From NCBI GenBank assembly GCA_027324025.1, contig DAHVYW010000078.1, forward strand, positions 1 to 31,662: a DNA stretch of 31,662 nt, written 5' to 3'. The notes beneath the pieces were generated by a model. That model was not told the DNA's origin, searched no databases, and was given only the letters and a program-made list of their open reading frames with translations. Positions 1-8,235 of this stretch are shown here, one piece after another; position 1 is the stretch's first letter, and every line of letters starts with the position of its first letter. The position numbers and the translations under genes were made by a program. This DNA comes from JAJZQD01 sp021847735 (lineage in GTDB: Bacteria; Bacillota; Thermincolia; Thermincolales; UBA2595).

Positions 1-12
1 CTTACTCAAGTT

Positions 13-127
13 GGGGAAATGGCAGGTGTGTTCCGGAGAGCGGTCTGACTTCTAGGCCTGCGGCCGTTACGCGGTCGCAGGCCGACGGAGTTGTTGCCGC
101 TCGGAGGAATATACCTGCCATTTCCCC
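13..127 (+). repeat. Structured intergenic repeat, copy A
   Basis: A long self-complementary element. Positions 13-34 pair with 106-127 over 22 bp, with only G.U wobbles at two places; the outer part is GGGGAAATGGCAGGT against ACCTGCCATTTCCCC. Inside is a second hairpin, 55-66 with 72-83 (GGCCTGCG/CGCAGGCC core, loop TTACG). The core strings (CAGGTGTGTTCC, GAGCGGTCTGAC, GTTGTTGCCGCTCGGAGGAATATACCTG) are shared with copies at 13027, 21194 and 27532, but the outer arms and the inner hairpin are copy-specific. It lies in the intergenic space past the 3' end of the DUF1015 gene. Confidence 0.85.
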
Positions 128-140
128 TGACCCCAAGCAA

Positions 141-172
141 AAGGCTGGCCCTATTGGGGACAGCCTTTTTTT
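141..172 (+). terminator. Intrinsic terminator, possibly bidirectional
   Basis: GGCTG (143-147) pairs with CAGCC (161-165), with an inner CCC/GGG pairing, followed by seven T on the plus strand. On the minus strand the same hairpin is followed by TTTTGCTT, so it can also end the DUF1015 transcript whose stop is at 189. It directly flanks repeat copy A. Confidence 0.7.
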
Positions 173-188
173 GCCGTTAACGGAAAAC

Positions 189-1490
189 TTATCTTTGATA
201 GTCATTCATAACCGGGCCGGTGATTACCTTGGGGTAGAAGAAGGTTGACTTTTGAGGCATCTTCTCCCCACCGGTGGCGATGTTTGTTACTTCTTCGACC
301 TTGGTGGAATTCATGAAAAATACCAGTTGGGCAGAGCCGCTGTCCACAAATTCCTTGGCCGTATCCTCGTCCCTAACGTAAATGAGGTTGCTTTCATCCG
401 CCCTCTGCCGGCTGCCAATGCCTAAACAGTTTTCCAGGACCAGGGTATGCAGGATGGAAACATCCAGGCGCCGCCAAGCCGCTGAACGCCCCTCTAGAAG
501 GAGTGAATCCAGCTTATCCTCGTCCCTGAGACTCAGGAGATAATATTTCTTTTCGCCGGTGTAAAGACCGAAGGCGTGACTGCTTTGGCCTTTGGCCTCA
601 AGTTTAGCAATAAAGTCCCCAAGCTGGGTTTCGCCCGGGAAGGATTCCACATTAAAGTCTCGGGACAATTCCTGCAAGAGCTTGACTGTATCAAGGTTTT
701 CAATGTTTTTTGCCACCCGGTGGGTAGGGAACACAACCAATCCTTCATTGTACAGGTTAACCAGGCAAACCATCAGGTAGTCATAACCCTGTTTTCCCAA
801 GGCAGCCATTTCCTTACCAAAGTTAACGGCAGTTTCATACCTGTGGTGGCCGTCGGCGATAAAGATTTTCTTCGGGGCCATCTCGCCAACCACTGTTTTT
901 AGAGTGTTCTCCTCTGAGATTACCCACAGTCTGTTAACAACACCCTGGTCATCGGTGACCTCAAAATTCGGCTGTCGGCCTTCTTTGGCAGTTTCCAGGG
1001 CTTTTTCAATGATATGGTCCGGGTCGGCGTAAAGGCCAAAGATAGGACTAAAGTTAGCCAGGCATGATTTCATTAAAAGGAGCCGGTCAGCTTTGTGTTT
1101 CGGAAGGGTCTCTTCGTGGGGCAGGACTTCACCCTTGCTGTAATCGTTGGCTTGCACACCTGCCACGAAGCCGCTCCTGATTTTTTTCTCACCCCGGGCC
1201 TCAAATTCCTGTTCATACAGGTAAACAGAAGGTTTCTCGTCATGGACCAGGACACCGGATTCCAGCCATTCCTTCAGGTAGCCGGCCGCCCGGGTGTACC
1301 GGTTGTTGCTTTCCGTGTCCTCCTCAAAAACCTTTCCCAGTTCAAGGCGGATTACGTTGTAAGGACTTTTTTCGTAGAAGTTTTCCTGACTCGAAGCATC
1401 TATGACGTCATAAGGCGGGGTTACCACCTGATTAACATCTACTTTGGCAGGGTTGTACCTGATCCCTTTAAAGGGTATTATTGTGGCCAA
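189..1490 (-). CDS. DUF1015 family protein
   Basis: A 433-residue protein of the DUF1015 family, a common but functionally unassigned family of cytosolic proteins in anaerobic bacteria. The N-terminus ATIIPFKGIRYNP followed by VVTPPYDVI is the family signature, and the length is normal for it. Further conserved-looking stretches are VLPHEETLPKHKADR and IADGHHRYETA. The reading frame stays open 36 codons further upstream, but the TTG at 1490 is chosen because AAAGGAGG lies 8 nt before it and it gives the usual family N-terminus. A good minus-strand promoter lies at 1571-1598. The gene is monocistronic and divergent from the polysaccharide deacetylase. Molecular function is unknown to me; the conserved His and acidic residues hint at an enzyme, but that is only inference. 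Confidence 0.9.
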   Translation of the reverse strand: MATIIPFKGIRYNPAKVDVNQVVTPPYDVIDASSQENFYEKSPYNVIRLELGKVFEEDTESNNRYTRAAGYLKEWLESGVLVHDEKPSVYLYEQEFEARGEKKIRSGFVAGVQANDYSKGEVLPHEETLPKHKADRLLLMKSCLANFSPIFGLYADPDHIIEKALETAKEGRQPNFEVTDDQGVVNRLWVISEENTLKTVVGEMAPKKIFIADGHHRYETAVNFGKEMAALGKQGYDYLMVCLVNLYNEGLVVFPTHRVAKNIENLDTVKLLQELSRDFNVESFPGETQLGDFIAKLEAKGQSSHAFGLYTGEKKYYLLSLRDEDKLDSLLLEGRSAAWRRLDVSILHTLVLENCLGIGSRQRADESNLIYVRDEDTAKEFVDSGSAQLVFFMNSTKVEEVTNIATGGEKMPQKSTFFYPKVITGPVMNDYQR

Positions 1491-1570
1491 TGGTTGTACC
1501 TCCTTTGATGTATGGAAAACAGCCGGTTTGCCATTCCCATATATTTTAATATATTCCAAAGTAAATTTCA

Positions 1571-1598
1571 ATTTTAAGTTTATCCCAAGCTCTGTCAA
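1571..1598 (-). promoter_or_regulatory. SigA-type promoter for the DUF1015 gene
   Basis: On the minus strand, TTGACA (complement of 1593-1598) is followed after 16 nt by TAAAAT (complement of 1571-1576). The position, about 80 nt before the chosen TTG start, fits. Confidence 0.6.
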
Positions 1599-1691
1599 CT
1601 TCTGGAGCGGTCGGAAAAAAATTTGTGTCTTAGAAGGCCACAGTAGATATTTGTCGAATGTAATAATAGAATTTTGACAGGGGGATTAATT

Positions 1692-2483
1692 TTGAAAACG
1701 AGGGTAGTTTTAATCTTAGCAGTGATTGTATTAACGGTTTTCCCGGGATGCGTGTACCAGACCGGTTCAAAACATACCGGTTTCACCTACATTATGGACC
1801 AAGTCAGGGCAGGCGCGGATGATCGGCCCAGCCAGCGTTCAACTTCTACCGCTGCCCCCGGAAAAAGGGAGAGCACGGCCCTGCAGATCCCGCGCGTTGA
1901 CAAAACCGTGTACTTAACCTTTGATGATGGCCCTGATATCACCAATACCCCCATGGTCCTAAACATTCTGGACAATTACGGGGTTAAAGCCACATTTTTT
2001 GTCGTGGGGACAAATATTGAAAAAAACCCGGAGATTTTCAAAGACACAGTCAAAAGGGGCCATGCCATTGGAAATCATACCTATAACCACAAGTATAATG
2101 ACGTTTATTCGGGTACAGGCGGTTTTATGGAGTCCATCAAGACGAACGAGGAGCTGATTTTCCGGTATACAGGTCAGCGCCCCCGAATTGTACGCGACCC
2201 GGGCGGGGAAGCCCGGAACAACGGGTCTCTCAAGCGGGTCCTGGCGCAGAACGGGTATTGGTTAGTGGATTGGAATGTTGATTCCCACGACTCCAGGAAA
2301 CCTAGTCCGGAAGGTGCGGAAATAGTTGAAAATATCCGCTGGCAGATGATGAATAAAAATTTATGGCCAGGTGTGGTCATTCTTATGCATGATGGAGCGG
2401 GACACCTCAATTCGGTTAGGGCTTTGCCGACCGTTATCGAGATGCTGCAGAACCAGGGATTTAAATTTGAAGTACTAAAATAA
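1692..2483 (+). CDS. Polysaccharide deacetylase (NodB/CE4 family) lipoprotein
   Basis: A 263-residue CE4-family deacetylase that should remove N- or O-acetyl groups from peptidoglycan or another envelope polysaccharide outside the membrane. The N-terminus is a lipoprotein signal with Cys20 in VFPGC. The five family motifs are visible: TFDDGPD (metal and catalytic Asp, about D78/D79), HTYNH (metal His129 and His133), RDPGGE, DWNVDSHD and ILMHD. Motif 3 is RDPGG where RxPYG is usual, so the catalytic groove is slightly atypical. The TTG at 1692 is chosen over a frame extension to 1674 because GGGGG sits 6-7 nt before it. It stands alone between a divergent DUF1015 gene and a convergent lipoprotein operon. 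The substrate cannot be told from sequence. Confidence 0.93.
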   Translation: MKTRVVLILAVIVLTVFPGCVYQTGSKHTGFTYIMDQVRAGADDRPSQRSTSTAAPGKRESTALQIPRVDKTVYLTFDDGPDITNTPMVLNILDNYGVKATFFVVGTNIEKNPEIFKDTVKRGHAIGNHTYNHKYNDVYSGTGGFMESIKTNEELIFRYTGQRPRIVRDPGGEARNNGSLKRVLAQNGYWLVDWNVDSHDSRKPSPEGAEIVENIRWQMMNKNLWPGVVILMHDGAGHLNSVRALPTVIEMLQNQGFKFEVLK

Positions 2484-2516
2484 GCTTGCATCCTCTTTGC
2501 CTTGATTCCCAAAGAA

Positions 2517-2550
2517 AAGAGGCTGCCTTTTTTCTTTAGGGCAGCCTCTT
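2517..2550 (-). terminator. Terminator of the minus-strand envelope operon
   Basis: A perfect 11-bp stem, AAGAGGCTGCC (2517-2527) with GGCAGCCTCTT (2540-2550). Read on the minus strand it is followed by TTTTCTTT. It lies just past the stop of the lipoprotein gene at 2557 and also separates it from the convergent deacetylase. Confidence 0.8.
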
Positions 2551-2556
2551 GAGGCC

Positions 2557-3354
2557 TTAGTTTTTGATAAGGTACGGCTCAATTTTTTCGGGGCCTGGCA
2601 CATTGACAGTGGAACTGTTGTAGTCCCAGAACTTGAAGAAGACTTCCTGGTATAAGGAACCGGCATCCGGGACCGGCATCGTTGTCTCGGTCTTGTACTG
2701 GTATATAAAATTGTCTTTTTGGCCGACCCAGATTTTATACTTCATGTTCATCTTTTCAAAATAGGCACCGGAGGGGGTCTCTTTGTTTTCCGAGAGGTCG
2801 AGGCCCATTGACCGGGCGGCATTTATGGCATCAGCGGGACCAAGGGTAAGCTCGTACACACTGCATTTTTTGCTTAATAGTACTTCATCAGGCAGTTGAA
2901 CCGCCCTATCAGCCAGGAACAACAGTTTTGAAAAGTCAGCAAAGGGTTCCATGGGGGCTTGTGTAGGGGCGACTTTACGCCATTTCTCCTCTTCCGAAAG
3001 GTAGACATCGTTACCCCACCTGTAATAACGGAAGGGCTGCCCGAAAATAACGGCATCAAGAATATATCCCTTGTCTTTGTCGTACGTCCCGTTGCTGTAA
3101 AAACCAATGTTTCTTTTCTGAATCTTGGTCATCTGCCAACCGGAGAACCAGAATTTTTTGCCCTCCCTGGCGGTGGTTTCAAAGGCCCTGGCCAGCTTTT
3201 CCGGGGCATCGGTTGCGGGCCTGGTCTGAGATGCCTGGGGTTTGGCAAAGTTCCGGGGACCAGAGTGTACGGCGCACCCGGAAAACAGGAACAATACTAT
3301 GGTTAATACTATGACAGGGAGCGGAAGGAATAATTTACCGAAGAACCTATACAT
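2557..3354 (-). CDS. Putative lipoprotein, last gene of the envelope operon
   Basis: A 265-residue protein with a lipoprotein signal: a hydrophobic run PVIVLTIVLFLF, then lipobox FSGC. The mature part is soluble and beta-rich in appearance (FYSNGTYDKDKGYILDAV, FRYYRWGNDVYL, KYKIWVGQKDNFIYQYK). This recalls the LolA/LppX-type fold of lipid- or substrate-carrier lipoproteins, but the resemblance is only general and I do not name a family. The ATG at 3354 has GGGGGTGAG in front of it and overlaps the stop of the upstream gene by 8 bp, so translation is probably coupled. An extension to 3405 is open but lacks a ribosome site. Its context with an O-antigen-ligase-type protein suggests a role in assembly of a cell-surface glycan. 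Confidence 0.8.
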   Translation of the reverse strand: MYRFFGKLFLPLPVIVLTIVLFLFSGCAVHSGPRNFAKPQASQTRPATDAPEKLARAFETTAREGKKFWFSGWQMTKIQKRNIGFYSNGTYDKDKGYILDAVIFGQPFRYYRWGNDVYLSEEEKWRKVAPTQAPMEPFADFSKLLFLADRAVQLPDEVLLSKKCSVYELTLGPADAINAARSMGLDLSENKETPSGAYFEKMNMKYKIWVGQKDNFIYQYKTETTMPVPDAGSLYQEVFFKFWDYNSSTVNVPGPEKIEPYLIKN

Positions 3355-4921
3355 TCTGCTCACCCCCGCCCACAGTTTGCCGTTTTTGTCTCCACTGCAG
3401 GGCAAATCCTAATAGGATGAGCCCGCCTGTTATCCCATAAAGTGTTGGCACAACGGGGAAATTGTGTTTTTCCAGGACAAAGACCCGTTGGCTGCGGTAC
3501 ATATAGCCTATCAACTCATTTTTGCCGTCACCGTCTACATCACCGGCCCGCAGATTAATCAGCCCCGAAAATACCCGCCACTTTTGCTCAAGGACCCCGT
3601 CTCTATATACGTAACCGGTCATGTACCTAGTGGAATTGGCCCTGACGTTGCTCTTGGAAAGGGCAATTAGCTGTGGTTTTGGATCACTTCCCAGGGAGGC
3701 GAAATCTTCAAAACGGAATTTTTGGAACCGGGCTTTGTCACCGAGTGATTCCGAACTGGACCATAGAACCCGCCAGTTACCATCGCCCGATAATTTTAAA
3801 ATCCGTGATGTCTCTGAGGTTAGCAGCAGTTCGTCTGTTTTATCACTGTCCACATCACCCACTGTAATTTCACTCGTGCCGATATCAGGAACTTTGTCAC
3901 TGTCAAGCACACCCAGCGTTTTTCCTTCCGGGTCTGCTGACTGTACCTTTAAATTATTATCAATTGTAACTGTTTCCGTTGTCGGGCCGGGCAGGAAATG
4001 ACCCGAAGCTGTAGACTGGGAAAGGGTGGTCGGCACGGCCGGGCCCATTATCCTGCTCTCCAGGCTCTTCTGACCCATAGCCAGCATTTCGAAGGGGGAA
4101 CTGCCAAACCGGGCAGCCTGTTCCACCAGTCGTGCTCTATCCAGGAGAGGGTTCATTTGTTCTACAAGTCCCTTATCTTTATCAATATTCCGTGAGATTG
4201 TGTAAAAAGGATATCCCAGGTAATCCACCGGCAGTGACAGCTCAAGTTTACTTAAATTGTACCTTCCCGGCGTGATTTCCACGAAGGTTTTGCCATTCCA
4301 TTTGTAAACGGCAAAGTGATTTTCTTCGGGCTCAAGAATCTGGTATTTTTTCCCCTTGTCAAATTCGTGTAGCTCTTTGGCGGCTTGGTCAAGGTTTTCC
4401 TGGGTAACTATTTCTTTAATATTGTCCCTGTCCACATCTATCAGCCTGGTGGGGAAGAAGTCAACTGTGGCAAATTTCTTATACAGTAACGGGCTTTCCC
4501 ATTTTACCCGAAATTCCGTCCAGAAAGGCACTTCAGACAGGTCAAGAGCGGAGGTTAGGACAAGGGCTGCCAAGAATACGACCAGGTAGCGGCGCAGTGA
4601 AAAGTGGCCCAGGAGTTTGCCGACAACCAGCAGGACAATGAAAATTAACAAGGTCACGAAAAAATATGTTAAGAGCGGGTACTCTCTGATATTGTCAATA
4701 GCCTGCAAGGCCAGCAAAAAGGTTAAACTGAGGACGACATTAGACAGCCGCCTGTCAGCAGGAAGGCACCAAATGAGCAGTCCTACCATGGCCAGGGCCA
4801 GGCCGACTCCGTAAAGGGACCAGTCCAGGATGGCCGGAACCAGGAGGAGTTCATACAGGGCAAAGAGGTAAAGGGCCAGCAGCGTGGTGCTGGCGATTCC
4901 CCACAGGCATTTCTTAAGCAT
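3347..4921 (-). CDS. Polytopic membrane protein with FG-GAP/VCBS-like repeats
   Basis: A 524-residue protein. Residues 1 to about 140 form five or so membrane helices. A long extracytoplasmic region follows and the protein ends with one more helix (TLYGITGGLILLGFALQW) and a short charged tail. The outer region carries at least three Asp-rich calcium-loop repeats of FG-GAP/VCBS type: DVDRDNIKEIV, VGDVDSDKTDELLL and AGDVDGDGKNELIG. Such repeats form beta-propellers in integrin-like surface proteins. The ATG at 4921 has GGAGGT 7 nt upstream and overlaps the ligase-type gene stop by 8 bp. It probably works with that ligase-type protein, for example as an outer-face scaffold. No enzymatic motif was seen. 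Confidence 0.8.
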   Translation of the reverse strand: MLKKCLWGIASTTLLALYLFALYELLLVPAILDWSLYGVGLALAMVGLLIWCLPADRRLSNVVLSLTFLLALQAIDNIREYPLLTYFFVTLLIFIVLLVVGKLLGHFSLRRYLVVFLAALVLTSALDLSEVPFWTEFRVKWESPLLYKKFATVDFFPTRLIDVDRDNIKEIVTQENLDQAAKELHEFDKGKKYQILEPEENHFAVYKWNGKTFVEITPGRYNLSKLELSLPVDYLGYPFYTISRNIDKDKGLVEQMNPLLDRARLVEQAARFGSSPFEMLAMGQKSLESRIMGPAVPTTLSQSTASGHFLPGPTTETVTIDNNLKVQSADPEGKTLGVLDSDKVPDIGTSEITVGDVDSDKTDELLLTSETSRILKLSGDGNWRVLWSSSESLGDKARFQKFRFEDFASLGSDPKPQLIALSKSNVRANSTRYMTGYVYRDGVLEQKWRVFSGLINLRAGDVDGDGKNELIGYMYRSQRVFVLEKHNFPVVPTLYGITGGLILLGFALQWRQKRQTVGGGEQNV

Positions 4922-6164
4922 CCAGGCCACCTCCTGCCTTGGCGGCATTGAAGGGCAAAGCCATGAGAAGACCTGCCACAAGCCAGAAATAGGTATTTAA
5001 AAAAGGGAGTTCAAAAATATTTTCTACGGCATTATGCAAAACAATAGCTGTCAGGCCTGCCAGCATGCCTGTGGCCATAAACTTAAAATTGGATGACCCC
5101 AGGCTTTTCATAGCGGTGTAGCCTTCTTTGAGAGTCTTAAGAATGAGCCACAAAAACATCGTAAGACCCAACAAACCCATTTCGGCCATAGTTTTTAAGT
5201 AGTAATTGTCAGTATAGGTAACATTGTAGTTGCGTTTAGCAACCGCCCCCCCATAATGCCCCATGCCGGCCCCAAAAAGCGGGTTATTTCTCATTTGGTC
5301 GTAAGCGTCAAACCACCGGCTGACACGGCCGCTGGCTGTACTCTTAGACATGTACTCAGGGCTGAAAAGGTATGTTACCCGTTGATTTACATAGGGCACG
5401 AAGGCTACTGCCAATACGGCGGCAATAATTCCGACAATCAGGATACGGCGGTCATAAAACACACCGATAATACCCATGGCACCGGCGAAGGCGAGCCATG
5501 CTCCGCGGGAACCTGTGAAAACAAGACAGCCCGCCATTATCACGGCGGCACCCAGGAACAGGAGCTTTTTGGGCCAGGGTTTTTCCTGCATAAAAAGCCC
5601 GAGGGAGATTGGAACCAAAAAAGCAAGGTAACTACCCAGGGCATTGGGGCTGCCGATAATGGAAAAGGCCCGGGTTCCCCCAGCCTCGCCGGAATCAACC
5701 CACCTGCCCGGCATCGGCACCTTAAACACCCACTGGTATATCCCGTGGACAGCCAGCAGAGTACCGATGAAAACGGCGAGACTCAGGAGGGCTTTGGTAT
5801 TTTCCGGCCGGTCGTTTAAGTAAAAGGCTATAAAGAATACAAACATGAACTGGAAAATAGCCCTGAAACCTTCAATATTTTCTGACCATGAAGTGAGGTC
5901 AAGGACGAGGTAGGCCACCCCAATGAGGGTTAGCACAAAAATTGGTTTGGTCAACCCGGTCCTGCGCCTCGGGTCACCGAATAAAAGGCGTAACCCTACC
6001 AGGAGTAAACCCCCGGCCAGCAAAAGGTCATCCCAAAGTGAAGATAAAATGGGAATGGGAAGTTTGTTCCGCAGTATATAGTCGACTACAGGAAAAGCAA
6101 TAAACCCTGCCAAAACAAGAAAATAGACTTTTTCAATGAAGGACGATTGTTTCGACCAAAACAT
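4914..6164 (-). CDS. O-antigen ligase/polymerase family membrane protein (Wzy/WaaL type)
   Basis: A 416-residue polytopic protein of the O-antigen ligase (PF04932) family, which polymerises or transfers undecaprenyl-linked glycans at the outer face of the membrane. Around ten hydrophobic helices are visible. The family stretch VFTGSRGAWLAFAGAMGI is followed by a large outer loop (VTYLFSPEYMSKSTASGRVSR, then NPLFGAGMGHYG) with the conserved Arg and Gly-His pattern. The ATG at 6164 follows GGGGG with 6 nt spacing; earlier in-frame ATGs (6188, 6230) have no ribosome site and the latter lies inside the promoter. First gene of a three-gene overlapping operon. As the host looks Gram-positive, its product is more likely a secondary wall or capsule glycan than true O-antigen. 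Confidence 0.9.
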   Translation of the reverse strand: MFWSKQSSFIEKVYFLVLAGFIAFPVVDYILRNKLPIPILSSLWDDLLLAGGLLLVGLRLLFGDPRRRTGLTKPIFVLTLIGVAYLVLDLTSWSENIEGFRAIFQFMFVFFIAFYLNDRPENTKALLSLAVFIGTLLAVHGIYQWVFKVPMPGRWVDSGEAGGTRAFSIIGSPNALGSYLAFLVPISLGLFMQEKPWPKKLLFLGAAVIMAGCLVFTGSRGAWLAFAGAMGIIGVFYDRRILIVGIIAAVLAVAFVPYVNQRVTYLFSPEYMSKSTASGRVSRWFDAYDQMRNNPLFGAGMGHYGGAVAKRNYNVTYTDNYYLKTMAEMGLLGLTMFLWLILKTLKEGYTAMKSLGSSNFKFMATGMLAGLTAIVLHNAVENIFELPFLNTYFWLVAGLLMALPFNAAKAGGGLDA

Positions 6165-6201
6165 GTTTTTCCCCCAATCTTGTGACATATCATTACAAAA
6201 T

Positions 6202-6230
6202 ATTATATCACAGGAGGACATGCTCAACAA
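6202..6230 (-). promoter_or_regulatory. Promoter of the envelope operon
   Basis: On the minus strand a perfect TATAAT (complement of 6202-6207) is preceded by TGA, giving an extended -10. A weak -35 TTGTTG (complement of 6225-6230) sits 17 nt upstream. It lies about 40 nt before the chosen ligase start. Confidence 0.6.
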
Positions 6231-6236
6231 TCAAAC

Positions 6237-6261
6237 AAAAAAGGGGTTGCCCCCTTTTTTT
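6237..6261 (-). terminator. Terminator after the Gln-rich gene
   Basis: An A6-GGGG / CCCC-T7 hairpin directly past the stop at 6263-6265. It has T runs on both strands and separates the Gln-rich gene from the downstream envelope operon promoter, so the two transcripts are probably distinct. Confidence 0.65.
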
Positions 6262-6262
6262 C

Positions 6263-6787
6263 TTACTGGTTCATGTCTTTGTTAGTGTTATAAACCGCGG
6301 TACCGGTTGGTACGTATTCTGACGACATTCCGAACTGTCCGCTGGTTCCGTAGTGACCCGTAGAGCCGTATTGGCCGGTAGGGCCGAAGTGCTGGGTCGG
6401 AATATATCTTTGGGACCACTCACTGGTTTGCCAACCGGGGGTCTGGACCCCTCCAGCGAAACCGGCCTGAGTTCCAAAGGCTTGATTTCCAAGGGCCTGG
6501 GTTCCAAACGGCTGGGTCCCAATAGATGCAATGTTCATTTGGCTGCCCACCTGGGACATCAGACTGGTCATGTCAGACAATTGCTGGCTCAAATGGGACG
6601 ATAACTGCTGCAAGTGCTGCAATTGCTGGCTCGCATGGTGCTCCACCTGCTGCATCTGTTGAAGTTGATTGACGTTGGAACGCTCAGATTGAGCCAGCTG
6701 TGAGCAAATCTGACTGAATTGGTTAAGACTTTGCTGGAACTGTTGCATCTGGCTGCTAAGCTGCGAAATAGTCTGGCGATAAGGCAT
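6263..6787 (-). CDS. Gln-rich coiled-coil protein with GTQ-type repeats
   Basis: A 174-residue low-complexity protein, family not recognised. Residues 1 to about 85 are Gln/Ser/Leu-rich with a heptad-like pattern (LSSQMQQFQQSLNQF, LQQMQQVEHHASQQLQHLQQ), so probably a helical coiled coil. Residues from about 88 hold degenerate short repeats of the type G-[TN]-Q-[AP]-[FL]. After that comes a Gly/Tyr/Thr-rich tail (FGPTGQYGSTGHYGTSGQFG) that looks disordered. There is no signal peptide or membrane segment. AAGGAGGTGAT lies right before the ATG, so it is a real, strongly translated gene. The composition resembles spore-coat or other small structural proteins of spore-formers, but this is inference only. 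An 11-bp inverted repeat lies in its upstream region (6806-6868). Confidence 0.75.
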   Translation of the reverse strand: MPYRQTISQLSSQMQQFQQSLNQFSQICSQLAQSERSNVNQLQQMQQVEHHASQQLQHLQQLSSHLSQQLSDMTSLMSQVGSQMNIASIGTQPFGTQALGNQAFGTQAGFAGGVQTPGWQTSEWSQRYIPTQHFGPTGQYGSTGHYGTSGQFGMSSEYVPTGTAVYNTNKDMNQ

Positions 6788-6805
6788 AGTATCACCTCCT
6801 TATGT

Positions 6806-6868
6806 ATTAATAGGTTAAACTGAAACCCTCAAACAGTAGTATTTTACAACAATGCCAAACCTATTAAT
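6806..6868 (-). promoter_or_regulatory. 11-bp inverted repeat upstream of the Gln-rich gene
   Basis: ATTAATAGGTT (6806-6816) and AACCTATTAAT (6858-6868) are perfect inverted repeats 41 nt apart. The gene-proximal arm ends a few bases before the ribosome binding site. It could be a paired operator or a leader hairpin. Confidence 0.45.
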
Positions 6869-6958
6869 GGGAAAATGTGGTTGTCAATACTCCGAAGAAG
6901 GAAACCGGCGCCCGGACATGGAACTAATTACTACTAATCTTCGGGGAGGTGGCCGCCT

Positions 6959-8164
6959 TTGAAGGGTATTACAGTTTTCCTGATAATTATACTGGTCTTA
7001 AACATCTTTGGCTTGACCGGATGTCAGTACGTCCAACCCGGTTTAAGTAAGGCTGTCGCAGTAGACCCGCCGGCGGCCCCTGCCGAGAACAACCCCAAGC
7101 TTGAAGGCCGCGTAACTGTTGATATATCTCTGGTCGGGGACATCATGGTGCACTCCGGTCAGTTGAAAGCGGCTTATAACCCCCGTAATGGAAGCTATTC
7201 TTTTGATGAAGTGTTTAAAGAGGTGGAGGACTTCCTGAAACCGGCAGACTTGGCTGTCGGAAACCTGGAAACCGTTTTAGCAAGCCGGGATAAAGGGTAC
7301 ACCGGTTATCCCCGGTTCAACAGCCCTCAGGAGATATTACCGTCTTTAAAAGAGGCCGGGTTTGACATACTAACAAATGCCAACAATCATTCTATGGACA
7401 GGGGAGAGTCCGGTGTGTTGGAAACAATCCAACACCTTAACACCGCGGAAATGAAACACACCGGGACCGCTTCTTCCATCGGTGAACGGTCTAAGTATCT
7501 GATTACCGAGATTAAGGGCATAAAATTTGGAATTCTGGCTTACACCTATGGCACCAACGGGATTCCTCTCCCCAAGGGAAAGGGATTCCTGGTCAATGTA
7601 ATCGACCGGCGACAGATACGGGAGGATATTCGGGAGATAAGGGCACAAGGGGCGGAGATAGTCCTGATCAGCCCTCATTTCGGGATTGAATACCGCCGCC
7701 ACCCGGGTGCCGCGGAAAAAGCAGTGGTTGAAGATTTATTTGCGGCGGGTGCGGATATCGTGGCAGGCGGCCACCCCCACGTGCTTCAACCGATGGTCAG
7801 GCGGGATACGGTGAAGGGTTCGGGAGGCCTTTTTGCAGCATATTCCATGGGCAATTTTATTTCAGCCCAGAAGGGTCAATACAAAGATGGGGGTGCCATC
7901 CTCAACCTTAAACTGGAAAAAGACCTGGCGTCTGGGGCAGTACGGCTTTTGAATGCGGAGTATATTCCCACGTGGGTTCATACCTACCGCCTAAAAGGCA
8001 AAATTATGTATAGGGTTGTTGCTGTGGAGAAAGCCATCAGGGATTATGAGCAGGGCTTGGACAAGAAACTGACGTATCGTGATTATATCCGGCTAAAACT
8101 GGTATGGCAGGAAACCACCTCATTGTTATCCGGGCCCGGGAGCCCGGATATCCGCCACGTTTAA
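6959..8164 (+). CDS. CapA family metallophosphatase-like lipoprotein
   Basis: A 401-residue protein of the CapA/PgsA (PF09587, calcineurin-like phosphoesterase fold) family. Members act in poly-gamma-glutamate or capsule export and, more widely, as surface phosphoesterases. A lipoprotein signal ends in LTGC (Cys22). The family metal motifs are present in order: VGDIMVHSG, VGNLETVL, NANNHSMDRGESGV, GGHPHVLQPM and YSMGNFISAQ. The TTG start at 6959 has GGGGAGGTGG in front. No pgsB/C-like genes are nearby, so polyglutamate synthesis is not supported here and the substrate is unknown. Length is within the family range. Confidence 0.92.
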   Translation: MKGITVFLIIILVLNIFGLTGCQYVQPGLSKAVAVDPPAAPAENNPKLEGRVTVDISLVGDIMVHSGQLKAAYNPRNGSYSFDEVFKEVEDFLKPADLAVGNLETVLASRDKGYTGYPRFNSPQEILPSLKEAGFDILTNANNHSMDRGESGVLETIQHLNTAEMKHTGTASSIGERSKYLITEIKGIKFGILAYTYGTNGIPLPKGKGFLVNVIDRRQIREDIREIRAQGAEIVLISPHFGIEYRRHPGAAEKAVVEDLFAAGADIVAGGHPHVLQPMVRRDTVKGSGGLFAAYSMGNFISAQKGQYKDGGAILNLKLEKDLASGAVRLLNAEYIPTWVHTYRLKGKIMYRVVAVEKAIRDYEQGLDKKLTYRDYIRLKLVWQETTSLLSGPGSPDIRHV

Positions 8165-8235
8165 GTGTTATTATCTCAACTCTTTGGATATTATAAATCT
8201 ATGAAACTGCTTGTACATCACAGGAGGAACGATAT

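Noticed and set aside
13..127. Integron attC-like site
   Set aside because: The long imperfect palindrome recalls attC. However, no GTTRRRY/RYYYAAC end motifs were found, no integrase is nearby, and the copies are dispersed in different orientations rather than arrayed.
5256..5819. 187-residue plus-strand frame opposite the ligase-type gene
   Set aside because: It has no ribosome site or recognisable protein pattern, while the minus strand shows a clear membrane protein.
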